Translations under genes and position numbers: made by a program
Part shown: positions 13,561 through 24,771 of the stretch, one piece after another
How the letters are laid out: the number at the start of each line of letters is the position of its first letter
How positions within the stretch are numbered: position 1 is the stretch's first letter
The notes under the pieces: model-generated
The model's database searches: none
The model's input: the letters and a program-made list of their open reading frames with translations, nothing else
What the model was told of the DNA's origin: nothing
Assembly (NCBI GenBank): GCA_018873245.2
Contig: JAEMBT020000002.1
Coordinates: forward strand, 10,080,001 to 10,144,000
Direction: 5' to 3'
Source: Archegozetes longisetosus
Lineage: Eukaryota; Arthropoda; Arachnida; Sarcoptiformes; Trhypochthoniidae
DNA length: 64,000 nucleotides

Positions 13561-13710
13561 TGTATGTTATTAGTTTTTCTCTCTCTCTCTCGAACAAAAG
13601 GTGCGACAGTTCAAACTTAAGTCAGACAGTGAGCTCTTTTGATCACGTGATGTCTCGATTTTTAGACTCATTCGCTTCCACTATATAGCATTAGCAGAAC
13701 TTACATTCAA
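13561..13710 (+). promoter_or_regulatory. Putative baboon promoter region
   Basis: A CT run (13576-13592, a GAGA-factor type motif on the other strand), a palindromic E-box ATCACGTGAT at 13642-13651 and a TATA-like TATATAG near 13682 cluster about 600 bp upstream of the receptor start codon. The grouping is suggestive, not proven. Confidence 0.3.
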
Positions 13711-14296
13711 CTTTTTCAGACTGAATACTTCACATTTTTACACAAATTACGTCTTCACTTGGATTCGCAAAAATACGAGTGGGGGTCGACGCCTCATACG
13801 AAAACTTATGACCTGATCAGAGACTTGGAAAGTGGGCTCAAAAATATCTATCGCATTGATTGATAGTCTGGAAGAGAGACTATTCGCCATTCTTTTTAAT
13901 ACTTCATTATTATGTGTTTTATCTCTCATTCTCGTTATTATTTTGTTAATAACTCTATTGATTTTCATTTAATTTATTAGTAAACTAACACTATTTACAA
14001 GTTATTCAAAGCATTTCTCAATGCTTTGCAAGAAGTAATCAAAAGAAGATGTGATTGAGTAGAAGAGTAGATAAAATGAATGTATTTGTTGGTGATCAAC
14101 ACGAACCACATCTCAACTCTATTATAATTATTAATAATATTAATATTTGTCACTCATTTCTTAATAATATTGATGACCGCACCAATCCATTTATGATATG
14201 TTTATGAAAACAATCAAATTCTCAGAACTCTCGATATAATAGTCGTTATTACAAATTTGTTTTATATTCAACATTCGTATTTGGTTGTCAAACAAA

Positions 14297-17200
14297 ATGC
14301 TCTTAGTTGTTAAATTACAATCTTTCATTACGTCTTTACTATTTCTTCTCTTTATTTTGGTATTTCGTCCGTCTATTGGTATGTTTCTTGTGTCCTATTT
14401 TATTTATATCGGTTTTTATCATTTTTCATTTTTATTAATTAGTCAGTCGATTATTTTTATCGTAATTAATAATTTGATAATTTCTCAAAACTTTCTTAAA
14501 ATAACTTTTGAAAGCATCTAAACGCGTTTCATTCTTTTTGGTGTTTGTGGTAACTTTTGCCAAATTCAATTTGAGCCCATTTTATCATTTTGGTCGATTT
14601 ATTTTATTTAATTTTTTTCCTTGTGTAAAAAAATTTCGATTTGCGTCATTTGATTCGAATCGAAACATTTTTTCACACTTTCTTAGAGTGTGTTTTATAT
14701 TTCTATAAATACTCTGAATCTTAGTCTCTATGGAAATAGTGAACGAAAATTGATCGAAAAATAGATACTTTTACTGAACAGAAACCTAATAAATCAATTA
14801 TTTGTCATGTTTACAGTTTATAAATTACGTTAATTCTGATAATCAAGTGATAACAATAATAGAGTTTGGTTTTAGTGAAAAAAAATCAAACGCTTTAGTA
14901 GATAAGGGTTTAGTAAATTGAACGAGAAATAGACGTAAATATGATTTAATTAGAAATTGATGTAAATATTATTTGATTTGTGGAATAGGTTTGAAATGTC
15001 ACTGCGATATATGTGCGAAGGAATCAAACTACACGTGCGAAACCGACGGCATTTGCTTTGCTTCGACTACAATCGAAAATAATGCTATCGTTTATTCTTA
15101 TAGGTATTGATCACAATTCTTATTTTATCTATTTTTTTTATTAATCCTAATTATCTTAAATTGAATTAAGTCTCAAGTTGAACGATTAGTCTTCTTGTGG
15201 AATAAGTTCTATTTGGATAATCTTTTCATACTTAATGTTTAAGATTTTGGGTTATTTTTTCATGCCTATAAGGCTCGAGTTTTGGATTATTTTTCATACT
15301 TAAGGCTCAAGCTTTTGGATAATCTCTTCATACCTAAGGCTCGAGTTTATGGATAACATCTTAACACTTATGATTTAAGCTTTTAGATAATACAATACTT
15401 AAGGTTTAATTTGATTAGATTATAGTTAATGATTTGATTTGAAGTAACTTTGAGTTGATTTGAATGATTAAATGATCTGAAAAATGGTGTGACTGCCCTC
15501 ATATGATTAGGTGCTTCCAAAAACGCGATTTATTTCCTCCCGAAAATCCAATACTTTGTCTACACTCCGAGTCGATACACAATAAGTTTGTCATCGAATG
15601 TTGTACAGAAAGTGATTATTGCAATCTTAACCTAAAGCCTACTCTTACGCCTCCAATTCCAACAACAAATGGTAAGAATTTAAGTACAATTATTAATACA
15701 ACCTTTTCTTCTTTCATTTGCTCACATGAAATGGCATTTGAATTGAATTAATGCACATTAATTGCCATTGAATGACATGAAAATAGATGTCTGGACAAAG
15801 ACAAGCTCTTTCCCCCAGACAACCCCCTTTGGTGTAAGCCAGAAATATTTAACCCTAATTATGTGCAAGAATGCTGCCAAGACTATGATTTCTGTAACAA
15901 ACACCTTCGACCTACTCTTCCTCCTCACACTACACCACAAACAGGTGGGTCTCAAACACTATTCAACAATTCATCTTATTCTCCAATAAACATTGAAAAC
16001 ACTTCTTTTATCCTTATAACAGTTCTACTCATTCTGACTCTGCTCTGCTCTTTCCGCAGCTTCTCTTCCATTCTCTCCCTTTGCTTTTGATTCTGTCTTT
16101 GCTATCTCTCGCTAAATCATACCGCATGCAGTTCTTCCTCTTTAATCATTGACGTCTGTGCTCTACTAATGTCCTAATTGTGTTAACGCTCTCACTTGAT
16201 ATCAGCAAATCTGGTTTTTGTCTCTTTTTCAGTGTTATGCCTTATTTTCATATTTCTTAGTGTTTTCGAATCTAATTTTCTCAATTAATTTTCCGAGTTA
16301 TGATATTTTGCCATTAATTTAGTTTAATTAGTGATTAATATTTGATTATTTACACAAATTAGTTATCTTATTTCAATGTCGTATGACTTGAAAATAACAT
16401 TTGCTTAACGTGTAATTTCTTAAACCTTTTCTGAAGGACACTTCTACTCAAGTTTTATTCTTGACTCTTTTAATTTTTTCCATCATTTTCAAGGTTTAAT
16501 TCATAAATCCAAAATATTTTCGCTCATTTCTCTCAGTAGTTCTCTCTCTATGCTTTAATTTGATGCTTTCAATAAAATCTCTTAAATTTCAAATCTATTT
16601 ATCACTGAATTGAGACTTGATCCTTCAATTGCTAGCCGTTATCTCTTCAAAATATAATCAAATCCTATGTTTTAGAATGAGCCGCTTTTACAAACAAAGT
16701 AACGTAAATAGTATTATCATTTTGAATGAATAAACTTGTTAATAGATTAAACTAATTCTACTAAATGATAACTCAATCAATTTGGCAACAATTGAAGGTT
16801 TTATTGTAAGTCATCTCTATAGAGCTTTCCAATTAAACTTATTGGTTTGCACTATTAGTATCTATAGAAACAAGTCTACCACTGAAATGTTGTAGACACT
16901 GTAGTCTTCTAAGAACATGCTTAACGGTTAGCTTACACTCGCCGCAGCTAAGGGACAATCAGCTATTAAAAGATAGCTCTGATAGCAGTAAACCCACAAA
17001 TCTGATAATATGCTCGTCCTACATACCCCCTCATACTTTCGAGTGCTAGTTCATCTCTAGATAGTTCGCACTTAAGGTGTTGTTTTAGGAATACAGCAGA
17101 TAATGCTATTTTCAACTTAAATCAAATTATATCATATACTAAGCTTTCTCCTAATGCTGCCAATCAATGGTTTACTTTGGTTTTCTTCAACTAAATTTGA

Positions 17201-20200
17201 TTTGACTGCAAAACATGTTAATACCAAATACTTCTTACAAACTAAACCATTTCAACAAATGTTTATCATGATCTCTACTTGTTTTCACACTGTTTCCAAT
17301 TTTTATACACCATAACCACTAATTTCTTCTTTAATAACTGATTTGATTAACTTTGAAATCATACTTGAAATAAATTGACCAAACATCCAACATGTTTTGC
17401 GGTGTCAAACATGAAAGATGTCAACTAAATCAATAGTTTGAATCTACAAATGGCAGCTTATTTTTCACGTATTCATGTCTTAATAACGATTCTCTCTTAT
17501 GAACAGATTTTTACTTGAGTAGAAGACAGACTATAAGATGAATCGATAAGAAAAACATTAGTATATTTTAGTATATGTTGCCGTCTCTTATATGTAAATT
17601 GTCATAAATTTCTAATCGATATTAAGATTGATATGTGATAATGCATTTGTTTTCGGGTCGTCAATTATATGTAATTTTGTTCTGTCAAACGAAGATTTTT
17701 GAATTGCGCCAAAAGGGGATTCTGCGGGTATGATGTGTTCGTCCAGTCCAGGTATCAATGATTAATTCGCTTTTAATTCTCTCTCTAGACCTTTATCACA
17801 GCTATTAATGCTATTAGCATTTTCCAAATTAATGTTTCAGCCCTTGTGTCCAATAATTCAATTTAAATACATGTTAACTGTAATGTCCTTTAATGCGTTT
17901 GCTCACACTTCGGGACATCGCTTCAATATATGCTTTTAGTATAACATAGATTTGGTTTGCATTTAACTGACTTTTTTATTTTACTTTATTTTTATTTAAC
18001 TAGTTTTCGATGCCAATGCATTCTTAAAGTACCTTCAGATAATCCCTACTCCTATTTATGTCTTGCTTAATTAGTAAACGCTCTTTCAGTTAAATATTTA
18101 TTTTTAATTATATTATGCCTAATTCATAGTAGTTGTTGTTATTTCTGATAAATTGATCAGAATTAGTTTGATTAGATTGATTTGAAAACGATCACCTTAA
18201 ATGATTTGTTTTATGTATTAGCACTCGATGAGACTTCAGGACTAGGACCCATAGAACATGCACTATTAATAGCGACTCCGATATGTCTCACTTGCTTCAT
18301 TTGTATGATAATTGTTTCGATTTGGCAAAAAAGGAGAATCAAAGCTCCTTATCCTCGTGATGTTGAAGGCAGTATTGCCAGTAGAGACCCACTAATTCCC
18401 GGACAACTGCCGGGTCAGACACTGAAGGATTTGCTCGAACATACCACTTCAGGCTCGGGTTCCGGTATGAGTTCAATGCTCAACCTCCCTCCCTAACATT
18501 CTGACCTCTAATTCTCAGGATTGCCTCTCTTGGTGCAAAGAAGTATTGCTCGACAGATACAATTAATTGAAATAATAGGAAAGGGAAGATTTGGTGAAGT
18601 TTGGAAGGGCAGATGGAGAGGAGAGTCGGTAGCCGTCAAAATATTTTCATCTCGTGACGAACGATCGTGGTTTAGAGAAGTAGAAATATATCAAACTGTT
18701 ATGTTGAGAAATGAAAACATTTTAGGATTCATCGCTGCCGATAATAAAGGTTTAACTTAAATTTATTCAAATGTCAATAGCAATCGATAACTTAACTCGA
18801 AAGTAAACTGCAATCAATAGCTTAATTGATTTATCGATATTGTTTAGATAACGGAACGTGGACTCAATTGTGGTTAATCACAGATTATCACGAAAATGGT
18901 TCATTATTTGATTATCTAAGCAGAATGACAGTGGACACGGCAGGCATGTGCAAAATGGCCTCTTCAATAGCTAATGGTTTGGCGCACTTACATATGGAAA
19001 TTCTTGGAACTCAAGGAAAACCAGCCATAGCTCATAGAGATTTGAAGTCTAAAAATATTCTGGTCAAGTCGAACGGCACCTGTGCTATCGCTGATCTCGG
19101 ATTAGCTGTTCGTTATGATTCTTCTACCAATTCGGTCGACATTCCTCCCAATCCAAGAGTTGGAACCAAACGATATTTAGCTCCGGAAGTACTCGACGAA
19201 ACGATTAATATAAATCATTTTGACTCTTTTAAACGCGCAGATATTTATTCATTTGGTTTATGCATTTGGGAGATTTCTAGACGTTGTAATGTAGGAGGTA
19301 TTTAACAAACAAACCAAATATATTTGTTTCTCTATTATAAAGCTGAACATAAGACCTGAGATCTAGAACTTCCGGACCTGATGTCCTTTGAGGTTCAGAT
19401 TCAGGTCCTGGTCCTTAATATTAGTTAAGGTCCAGGCTTGAGCCTTAATAAAATGGCTCGGATCCGGTCTGGATCTTTAGGAAAGACCTCTGAATGAAGA
19501 CCTCATAAAATAGTAATATTAATAGTTGAAATGAATGTTTACATCTAGGGTTCGAGGTTTTTGCTATAATCATGATTGAGTTATTATAGCTGGTATTATA
19601 CTGGTATGAAAGGTATAATCACTTTAATGCATGAATTTTTAAATTCGTTCAATTATTTATTAAAGGAGTCCAGGAATAGTATATTTTGATTTTATGATGA
19701 AAATTAACTCTATTACTTGTAATCATCATTAAACGGGTCCGATACGATAAATTCTTGCCCATAATGATCTGATGGTTCGTCCACTTCATTTAATTGATAG
19801 ATATAACCTAATTTGGTAACCAAGTTCGGTATTCCCCACAAATTTAAACTCGATATCTTTTAAAGGGTAGATGAAGAGTAAATTATTTTGTACAGCCAAC
19901 AACTTTTCAATTTCTAAGCTAGAAAGGCGGTTTCTTTGTCTAAGTTGAACTTCTGATTGAATTTACTATTTATTTTTTTAAGTATTTCGCTAAAATTTAG
20001 AAAATACCAATGGTACAGTATGCCTGGTATCTAATGGTATTTTTACCTCAAAGTAAAATACCACCTCGAACCCTGTTGTAACACAATACTTGCACTTAAA
20101 ATTTTTACTTATCCCATCTTCATAAAAATGCTCCCATCTTTTAAAACGAACATTCTACTTCATTTACAATATTCTCACTTTTATCTAAGTCTAGTATGAT

Positions 20201-20852
20201 AAAAGCCCAACTCAGTTTAATTAATATTTTAATTAAAAACTCAGTCAAATCGAGTTTGCATTCAATAAACACAGAAAATAACTTCATTACATTATATGAG
20301 CGAAATAATTCATAGAAACTATTATTCTACAATTTGATACTTTTTATGCAAATAAACAAAATGTAATTGAGGTTCGGGTCTGGGTTCAGGTCTTTAAAAG
20401 AGGTCACATGAGAGGTCCAGGTCCACGTTCAGGTCTTTCAGAAAGATCTCCAGGACCCGGACCTGCTCAACACTATTCTATTGCTTCTAAACTCAATTCT
20501 AATTTACTATACCAGGCATTTATGAGGAATATCAGTTACCATATTACGATATGGTACCATCTGATCCAACAATCGAAGAAATGCGTAAAGTAGTCTGCAC
20601 TGACCGACAACGTCCTCAAATTCCAAATCGATGGCAATCTTGTGAAGTATGATTACTAATGTTTTAGTTAAATCTATCTTCTATTGAGTTGAAATGATTG
20701 ATCAAATGATTAATGATTATTGATAGGCTTTGCGAATAATGTCCAAAATAATGAAGGAGTGTTGGTATCACAACGCAGCCGCTCGTCTGACAGCTCTTCG
20801 AATCAAGAAAACAATCGCTAATTTAGGAGCACAGGAAGACTTAAAAATGTGA
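14297..20852 (+). CDS. babo: TGF-beta/activin type I receptor (baboon, ALK4/5-like)
   Basis: A serine/threonine kinase receptor that phosphorylates SMAD2/3-class SMADs after activin-type ligand binding. Exons: 14297-14378 (signal peptide), 14989-15103, 15511-15671 or 15787-15944, 18222-18464, 18519-18749, 18848-19297, 20516-20646, 20727-20852. Phases match throughout, giving 512 or 511 residues (human TGFBR1 is 503). The ectodomain has the family cysteine pattern (KCHCDIC, then ECC, then CN). A transmembrane segment lies at about residues 130-150. The GS box [10 protein letters not shown] is split by a 54-bp intron. The kinase shows [26 protein letters not shown] and [11 protein letters not shown]. 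The L45 loop (ADNKDNGTWT) is of the SMAD2/3 type, which separates it from thickveins and saxophone. The start was chosen because it opens a hydrophobic leader ([10 protein letters not shown]) ending at a correctly phased donor. Confidence 0.96.
15211..15403. repeat. Degenerate 32-36 bp minisatellite, about 6 copies
   Basis: Imperfect units of the type TTTTGGATAATCTTTTCATA followed by CTTAAGGCTCGAG recur about six times in the intron between baboon exons 2 and 3a. The copies differ by substitutions and small indels. Confidence 0.75.
15511..15671 (+). other. babo: Baboon alternative ectodomain exon 3a
   Basis: A 161-nt exon, acceptor GATTAG and donor GTAAGA. It begins by completing an Arg codon, then Cys, and ends in phase 1. 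It encodes the second half of the ligand-binding domain ([20 protein letters not shown]). Exon 3b has the same phases and cysteine plan, so the two can substitute for one another but cannot be joined in frame. Confidence 0.9.
15787..15944 (+). other. babo: Baboon alternative ectodomain exon 3b
   Basis: A 158-nt exon, acceptor AAATAG and donor GTGGGT, 115 bp after exon 3a. It encodes a paralogous segment ([20 protein letters not shown]) with the same phases as 3a. It presumably changes ligand preference, as the alternative ectodomain exons of insect baboon do. Confidence 0.9.
15945..18221 (+). other. Long baboon intron upstream of the transmembrane exon
   Basis: About 2.3 kb separating the alternative ectodomain exons from the TM/GS exon. 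I found no third copy of exon 3. The only coding-like spot is a 36-nt stretch at 17716-17751 flanked by AG and GT (see findings). Confidence 0.7.
19370..20470. mobile_element. Inverted GGTCC-rich repeats around a TIR element in the baboon kinase intron
   Basis: The 1218-bp intron 19298-20515 is far longer than its neighbours. A GGTCC/GGACC-rich block at about 19370-19510 recurs inverted at about 20368-20470; for example GATCTTTAGGAAAGACCT near 19480 pairs with the reverse complement of AGGTCTTTCAGAAAGATC near 20430. Between them, GGGTTCGAGGT (19549-19559) and ACCTCGAACCC (about 20063-20073) form perfect 11-bp terminal inverted repeats about 525 bp apart. No transposase is present, so these look like non-autonomous elements. 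Confidence 0.55.
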
Positions 20853-21864
20853 AAATCTCTCATCCAATTCTCAAACTGTTTCCTTTCTCCTACATTTGAC
20901 AAATATTAATCGACTAAAACTTCATTGTGTGATATGACTTCAGTCATAGACATAATTTTATTGAAGTTTCTAAATCATATTGGCTTCAATCTGTTCTACT
21001 CGATCATAAATTATCAAATCTTTTGATTTTAAGGTCAACTTTTAGATCGATATTTGCATAATTAAGTTGAAATTTCACAAACGCACTTTGACTTGTTTCA
21101 AAAACAAGATGTCTTATTTCTGATTCTCTATCACACAATCATGTGATGTCTATATTATAGATAAACAATTTTTCAAATCTTTCATATATTATAAAAGATT
21201 TTCATAATTTGTGAACTGAATATTTTTCATATTTACAACAAAATAAGTTTATTTCATCCACCATTTAAGTGATGTGTTTATTGAAGTCTTAGTACAATTA
21301 ATTCATTTGTAAAATTATTTCACATATTAAAATCTTGTTATATAAACTTTGATGAATATTCTATAATTATTCGTGAAAATTATAAATTATATAATATTCC
21401 TACAATTTAAATAATTTATATATTCCCGAAACGATGGAAAGACTATTTTGAATGATTTACTCTTGACTTTATGTAAATCAATATACCTATTAGTTGAAAA
21501 TTTTCTACTTTCTCAATCAGCCCCACACTGAAATTATCCCAAAAATTAGTTTCAAAAAATATAAAAATTACTCGAAGCATACCTAAGTACTAAATGTCGC
21601 AATACTTTTACAAATTAGAACCAATTAACCCAATTAGAAATGATAATAAAAAATTAGCAATTAAGTTAAACGTTTGCAGAGTACGTAAATTGACATTCGA
21701 GTACTTTGTAGTTTTAGCAATCAATGATATTTTAAGATGAAATTTATGCTCAATTAATGAAAGGCACGTGTCCTAAGAATTAATTGTATCACATTTGACG
21801 AAAATAACTGACATTAAATAAAAGAGGCTTCAATTGAACTTAAAAACAAGACTTGAATTAGTAG
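20853..21864. other. Region between convergent baboon and FKBP14-like genes
   Basis: AT-rich, presumably 3' untranslated sequence of both genes. No further gene recognised. Confidence 0.55.
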
Positions 21865-22614
21865 TTATAATTCGTCATGTTTCGGACCACTAAACTCTTC
21901 GTGAGATATGTAACCATTTTTATCTTGATCTTCGTGTTGGAAAATTTCTTCCACGAGCTTGTCCTGATCAGGAAGGTCTTTGAAGCCAGATTCGGCTGCT
22001 TCGGGCATCTGTTTCTTCAGATAACTACTAACCTGTAATTTAGTTGATATTATCAGTTATCATATCATTAGTTATCATATCATTTGTTAATATTAGACAC
22101 CGATTAATCGATTTTCTGATAATTTTAAGTAAATTACCTCTTCTCTCGAGAGCTGATTATCATTATTGCTATCAATATCTTTAAAGACATTGACAGGAGC
22201 GGGACCTTCTTCCACAGCAAGACATTCTACTTCGAAAATGAGAGTTGCTTTTGGTGGTATACGATCGCCAGCACCACTGTCTCCATATCCCAGGTGTGAA
22301 GGAATAGTGAGTTTTCTCTTTTCTTTGGGACACATGTTAAGCAATCCCTGATCCCAACCTTTGATGACTTGTCCGATTCCTAATTGAAATTTGAACGGAT
22401 CTGATCGCGGGTAACTCGAATCGAATTCGGACCCGTCTTCAAGAGTGCCCTTATAATGCATTGTTAACATGTCTCCTTTGGCTGATGGACGATCGCATTC
22501 TTCAGGTTTCGACAAGACCTCAACCTTCAATTCCGGCAAAACTTCATTTTCTTGTTCACTCGCAATTACTGATGATATCAAACAAATGACAACACATTTT
22601 GCTATTAACTTCAT
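21865..22614 (-). CDS. FKBP14: FKBP14-like ER peptidyl-prolyl isomerase with EF hands
   Basis: A luminal ER FK506-binding protein that catalyses proline cis-trans isomerisation, probably on secretory clients such as collagens. Exons 22138-22614 and 21865-22032, intron 105 bp, phase 0; 214 residues (human FKBP14 is 211). A signal peptide (LIAKCVVICLISSVIAS) is followed by an FKBP domain at about residues 40-133. It keeps the active-site pattern Y, FD, QVIKGWDQG, GYGDSGAGDRIPP and FEVE. Two EF-hand loops follow (DSNNDNQLSREE and DQDKNGYISHEE). The chain ends in HDEL, an ER retrieval signal. The domain order and terminal signal fit FKBP14/FKBP22 closely. Confidence 0.95.
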
Positions 22615-23665
22615 TTTAATTTAATTTTAATTATAAATAACTAGTAATTAAATAAATAATTGAATAATAATGAAATTAAAAAATTGCATGAAAAGAGGTC
22701 CACGTGTGCTATAATTTGCAACACTTTTTGTTAGGCGGAAGAGCCATTACTTTACACTTGGAAACTTAATAATCCAGGATAGCAATCACAAAATAGTTCT
22801 TGTCATGTCAGTTTCCCTATCATGCTCATCGATGTGATGCAAAACTTGATTTTTAATTAGCTTTCATTATTATTTCGAAATTCTATAAGTTTTTAAAATA
22901 TTCTCTAGTTATAGTCTGATAGGAAGCATCCGATGACAACGCATCGCTTCTGGCTGCTATCAAAGGTTATCTAGTTCTGGAGTGTATTCTCCATTCAGTC
23001 AATGCTACTATTCTTTAGAAGTTGTCAAACATTTATGTAATGTTTAGATCATATGATTTTGATATCTGAATTATTCTTAAAGTATCTGATAATCACTTAG
23101 AACTATAAAAATTTTTAAATTTGCATTAAAAACTAACATTTTTTGAGTTAAGTATATCCTAATTAATAATTTAATGAGAATTATATTTTCGATTTGCATT
23201 AATTATTAAACCTTTAGTTTTGCGTAATTAGAAATTACGTAATGATTGGTTGGATTGTAATGAATAGATCTTCAAATTGATGTTAAATAGTGACTAAACT
23301 TACATTTACCCCAAACATATTAATTGGATAATTGCTAGTTTTACAAAAATCTAAATTACACTTAATTGATTTAATGTGTCAATAACCTGATTGACGTAAT
23401 TGTTTCATATACTTTAGTTTCAATTCATGTTTTTGTTAATTACAAATATTGTTCATATTTTACAATTTATTGTCCAATAATTTGTTTGGTCGCTATTTTT
23501 AGTTCAGTTTAGCTTCAGTTAACATCAAATTCAAGTTAATTCTGAAAGTGTTTCAATTTAATTCAGCTTGGAAGCTCTCTTTATCAACTGTTGTTTTTAG
23601 CTTTAAGCTAAATAAAACTTTTTCAATAACAGGAAACTTGACGATACTCTGAACAATTGAATGAA
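22615..23665. other. Divergent promoter region, FKBP14-like / NUDT14-like
   Basis: About 1 kb between two divergent starts. A CACGTG core at 22701-22706 lies 87 bp upstream of the FKBP14-like start. A fragment at 22925-22970 resembles 12070-12120. No coding sequence recognised. Confidence 0.5.
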
Positions 23666-24733
23666 ATGCAGTCTTTAAGTACAAACAGCGATCAAATTAG
23701 TGTTGAGAAAATCGTTCCCCTACAGGCAAATCAATCTAAATATATAAAACCACTTCGACTTCACTATAATCTCGTATGTGTTCTGCATTTATGATTTTAT
23801 TTTAAATTTCATAGTTAACTTAATTTCCATTATAAAATTTGTTCAAAGAATGGAAAATCCTTGACCTGGGATTGTATGAAAGTTCATGACAGGTATCTAT
23901 AAAAGATTCTATGCGTTCAGCATCAATTTTGTCAAACTTCTATTCCAGTGTCGCAATTGTTTTATTCAATACAACTCGAAATAAATTAGTGTTCGTTCGT
24001 CAGTTTCGTCCTGCAGTCTATTTGGCGACACTTTGCAATAGTCCCGATTCAACGGAAGCCACACTTTCGAATATAAATTCAAGTGAAGCGCCAGAAATGA
24101 AGCAAAACACTGGATTCACTTTAGAGCTTTGCGCTGGAATTATCGATAAAGATGGTATTGTTCCCTTATGAGTGAAACTAATTTTGAAAGTAACAAATAT
24201 TTAGGTAAAACTACTGATCAGATCGCAAAAGAAGAGATTCTAGAAGAGACCGGTTATGACGTGCCCTTAAGGTATGAACCATTTATATTTATCATTGTTT
24301 AACTCAACTGCCAATCAATTCAATTAAAACTTTAGTTCGTTGAAGTTCATTTCCTCTTTTCGGAGTGGTGTTGGAGTTTCAGGTTCTTTACAACACTTAT
24401 ATTACTGTCAAGTCAGGTAACTATTTATTTCTATCTCTTTTCTACTCTAATAATTTCAATTCAATTTCATTAATAGTGATGAAATTCGTGTCAATAAAGG
24501 TGGTGGTATTGGAGACGAACAGATAGAAGTGATTGAGTGAGTTTTGGACGATTAAAATTAACTTATTTTGTACTACATTCTAATAACTGTTTTATTCGAA
24601 CAGATTGACTATCGAACAAACGAAACAGTTATTGTACTGCAAAGATTCTGAAGCAATGTTGTCGAGAACTGCAGGTCTACTATTCGCTTTAAGTTGGTTT
24701 ATTTATCAACACTATCCAACTTTAAACTTATAG
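23666..24733 (+). CDS. NUDT14: Nudix hydrolase, NUDT14-type (UDP-sugar diphosphatase)
   Basis: NUDT14 relatives hydrolyse UDP-glucose and ADP-ribose. Seven exons: 23666-23773, 23849-23892, 23949-24154, 24205-24271, 24336-24416, 24477-24536, 24604-24733; introns are 50-75 bp and all phases agree; 231 residues (human 222). Family landmarks in order: KPLRLHYN, MKVHDSVAIVLFN, RQFRPAVY, ELCAGII, a Nudix box at about residues 113-141 (AKEEILEETGY), SGVGVSGS, and LLFALSWF near the C-terminus. The usual Arg of the Nudix REUxEE core is not conserved, as in NUDT14, which has Lys nearby. Divergent from the FKBP14-like gene and convergent with the DMAC2-like gene. Confidence 0.93.
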
Positions 24734-24771
24734 ATATTTAAACAATTTTTACATTAAATATAGTTATTATC

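Noticed and set aside
13747..13968. 73-codon minus-strand open frame in the presumed baboon 5' region
   Set aside because: No recognisable motif. The sequence has an inverted repeat (ATAGTCT/AGACTAT) and is more likely untranslated leader.
14508..14708. Phe-rich open frame following baboon exon 1
   Set aside because: It is intronic T-rich sequence; the baboon exon ends at 14378 with a phase-matched donor.
15945..18221. Search for a third baboon ectodomain exon
   Set aside because: No ECC..CN-like pattern with correct phases was found, so only two alternative exons are reported.
19549..19559. GGGTTCGAGGT as a tRNA T-loop
   Set aside because: No acceptor stem or anticodon arm around it; it pairs as a terminal inverted repeat with 20063-20073.
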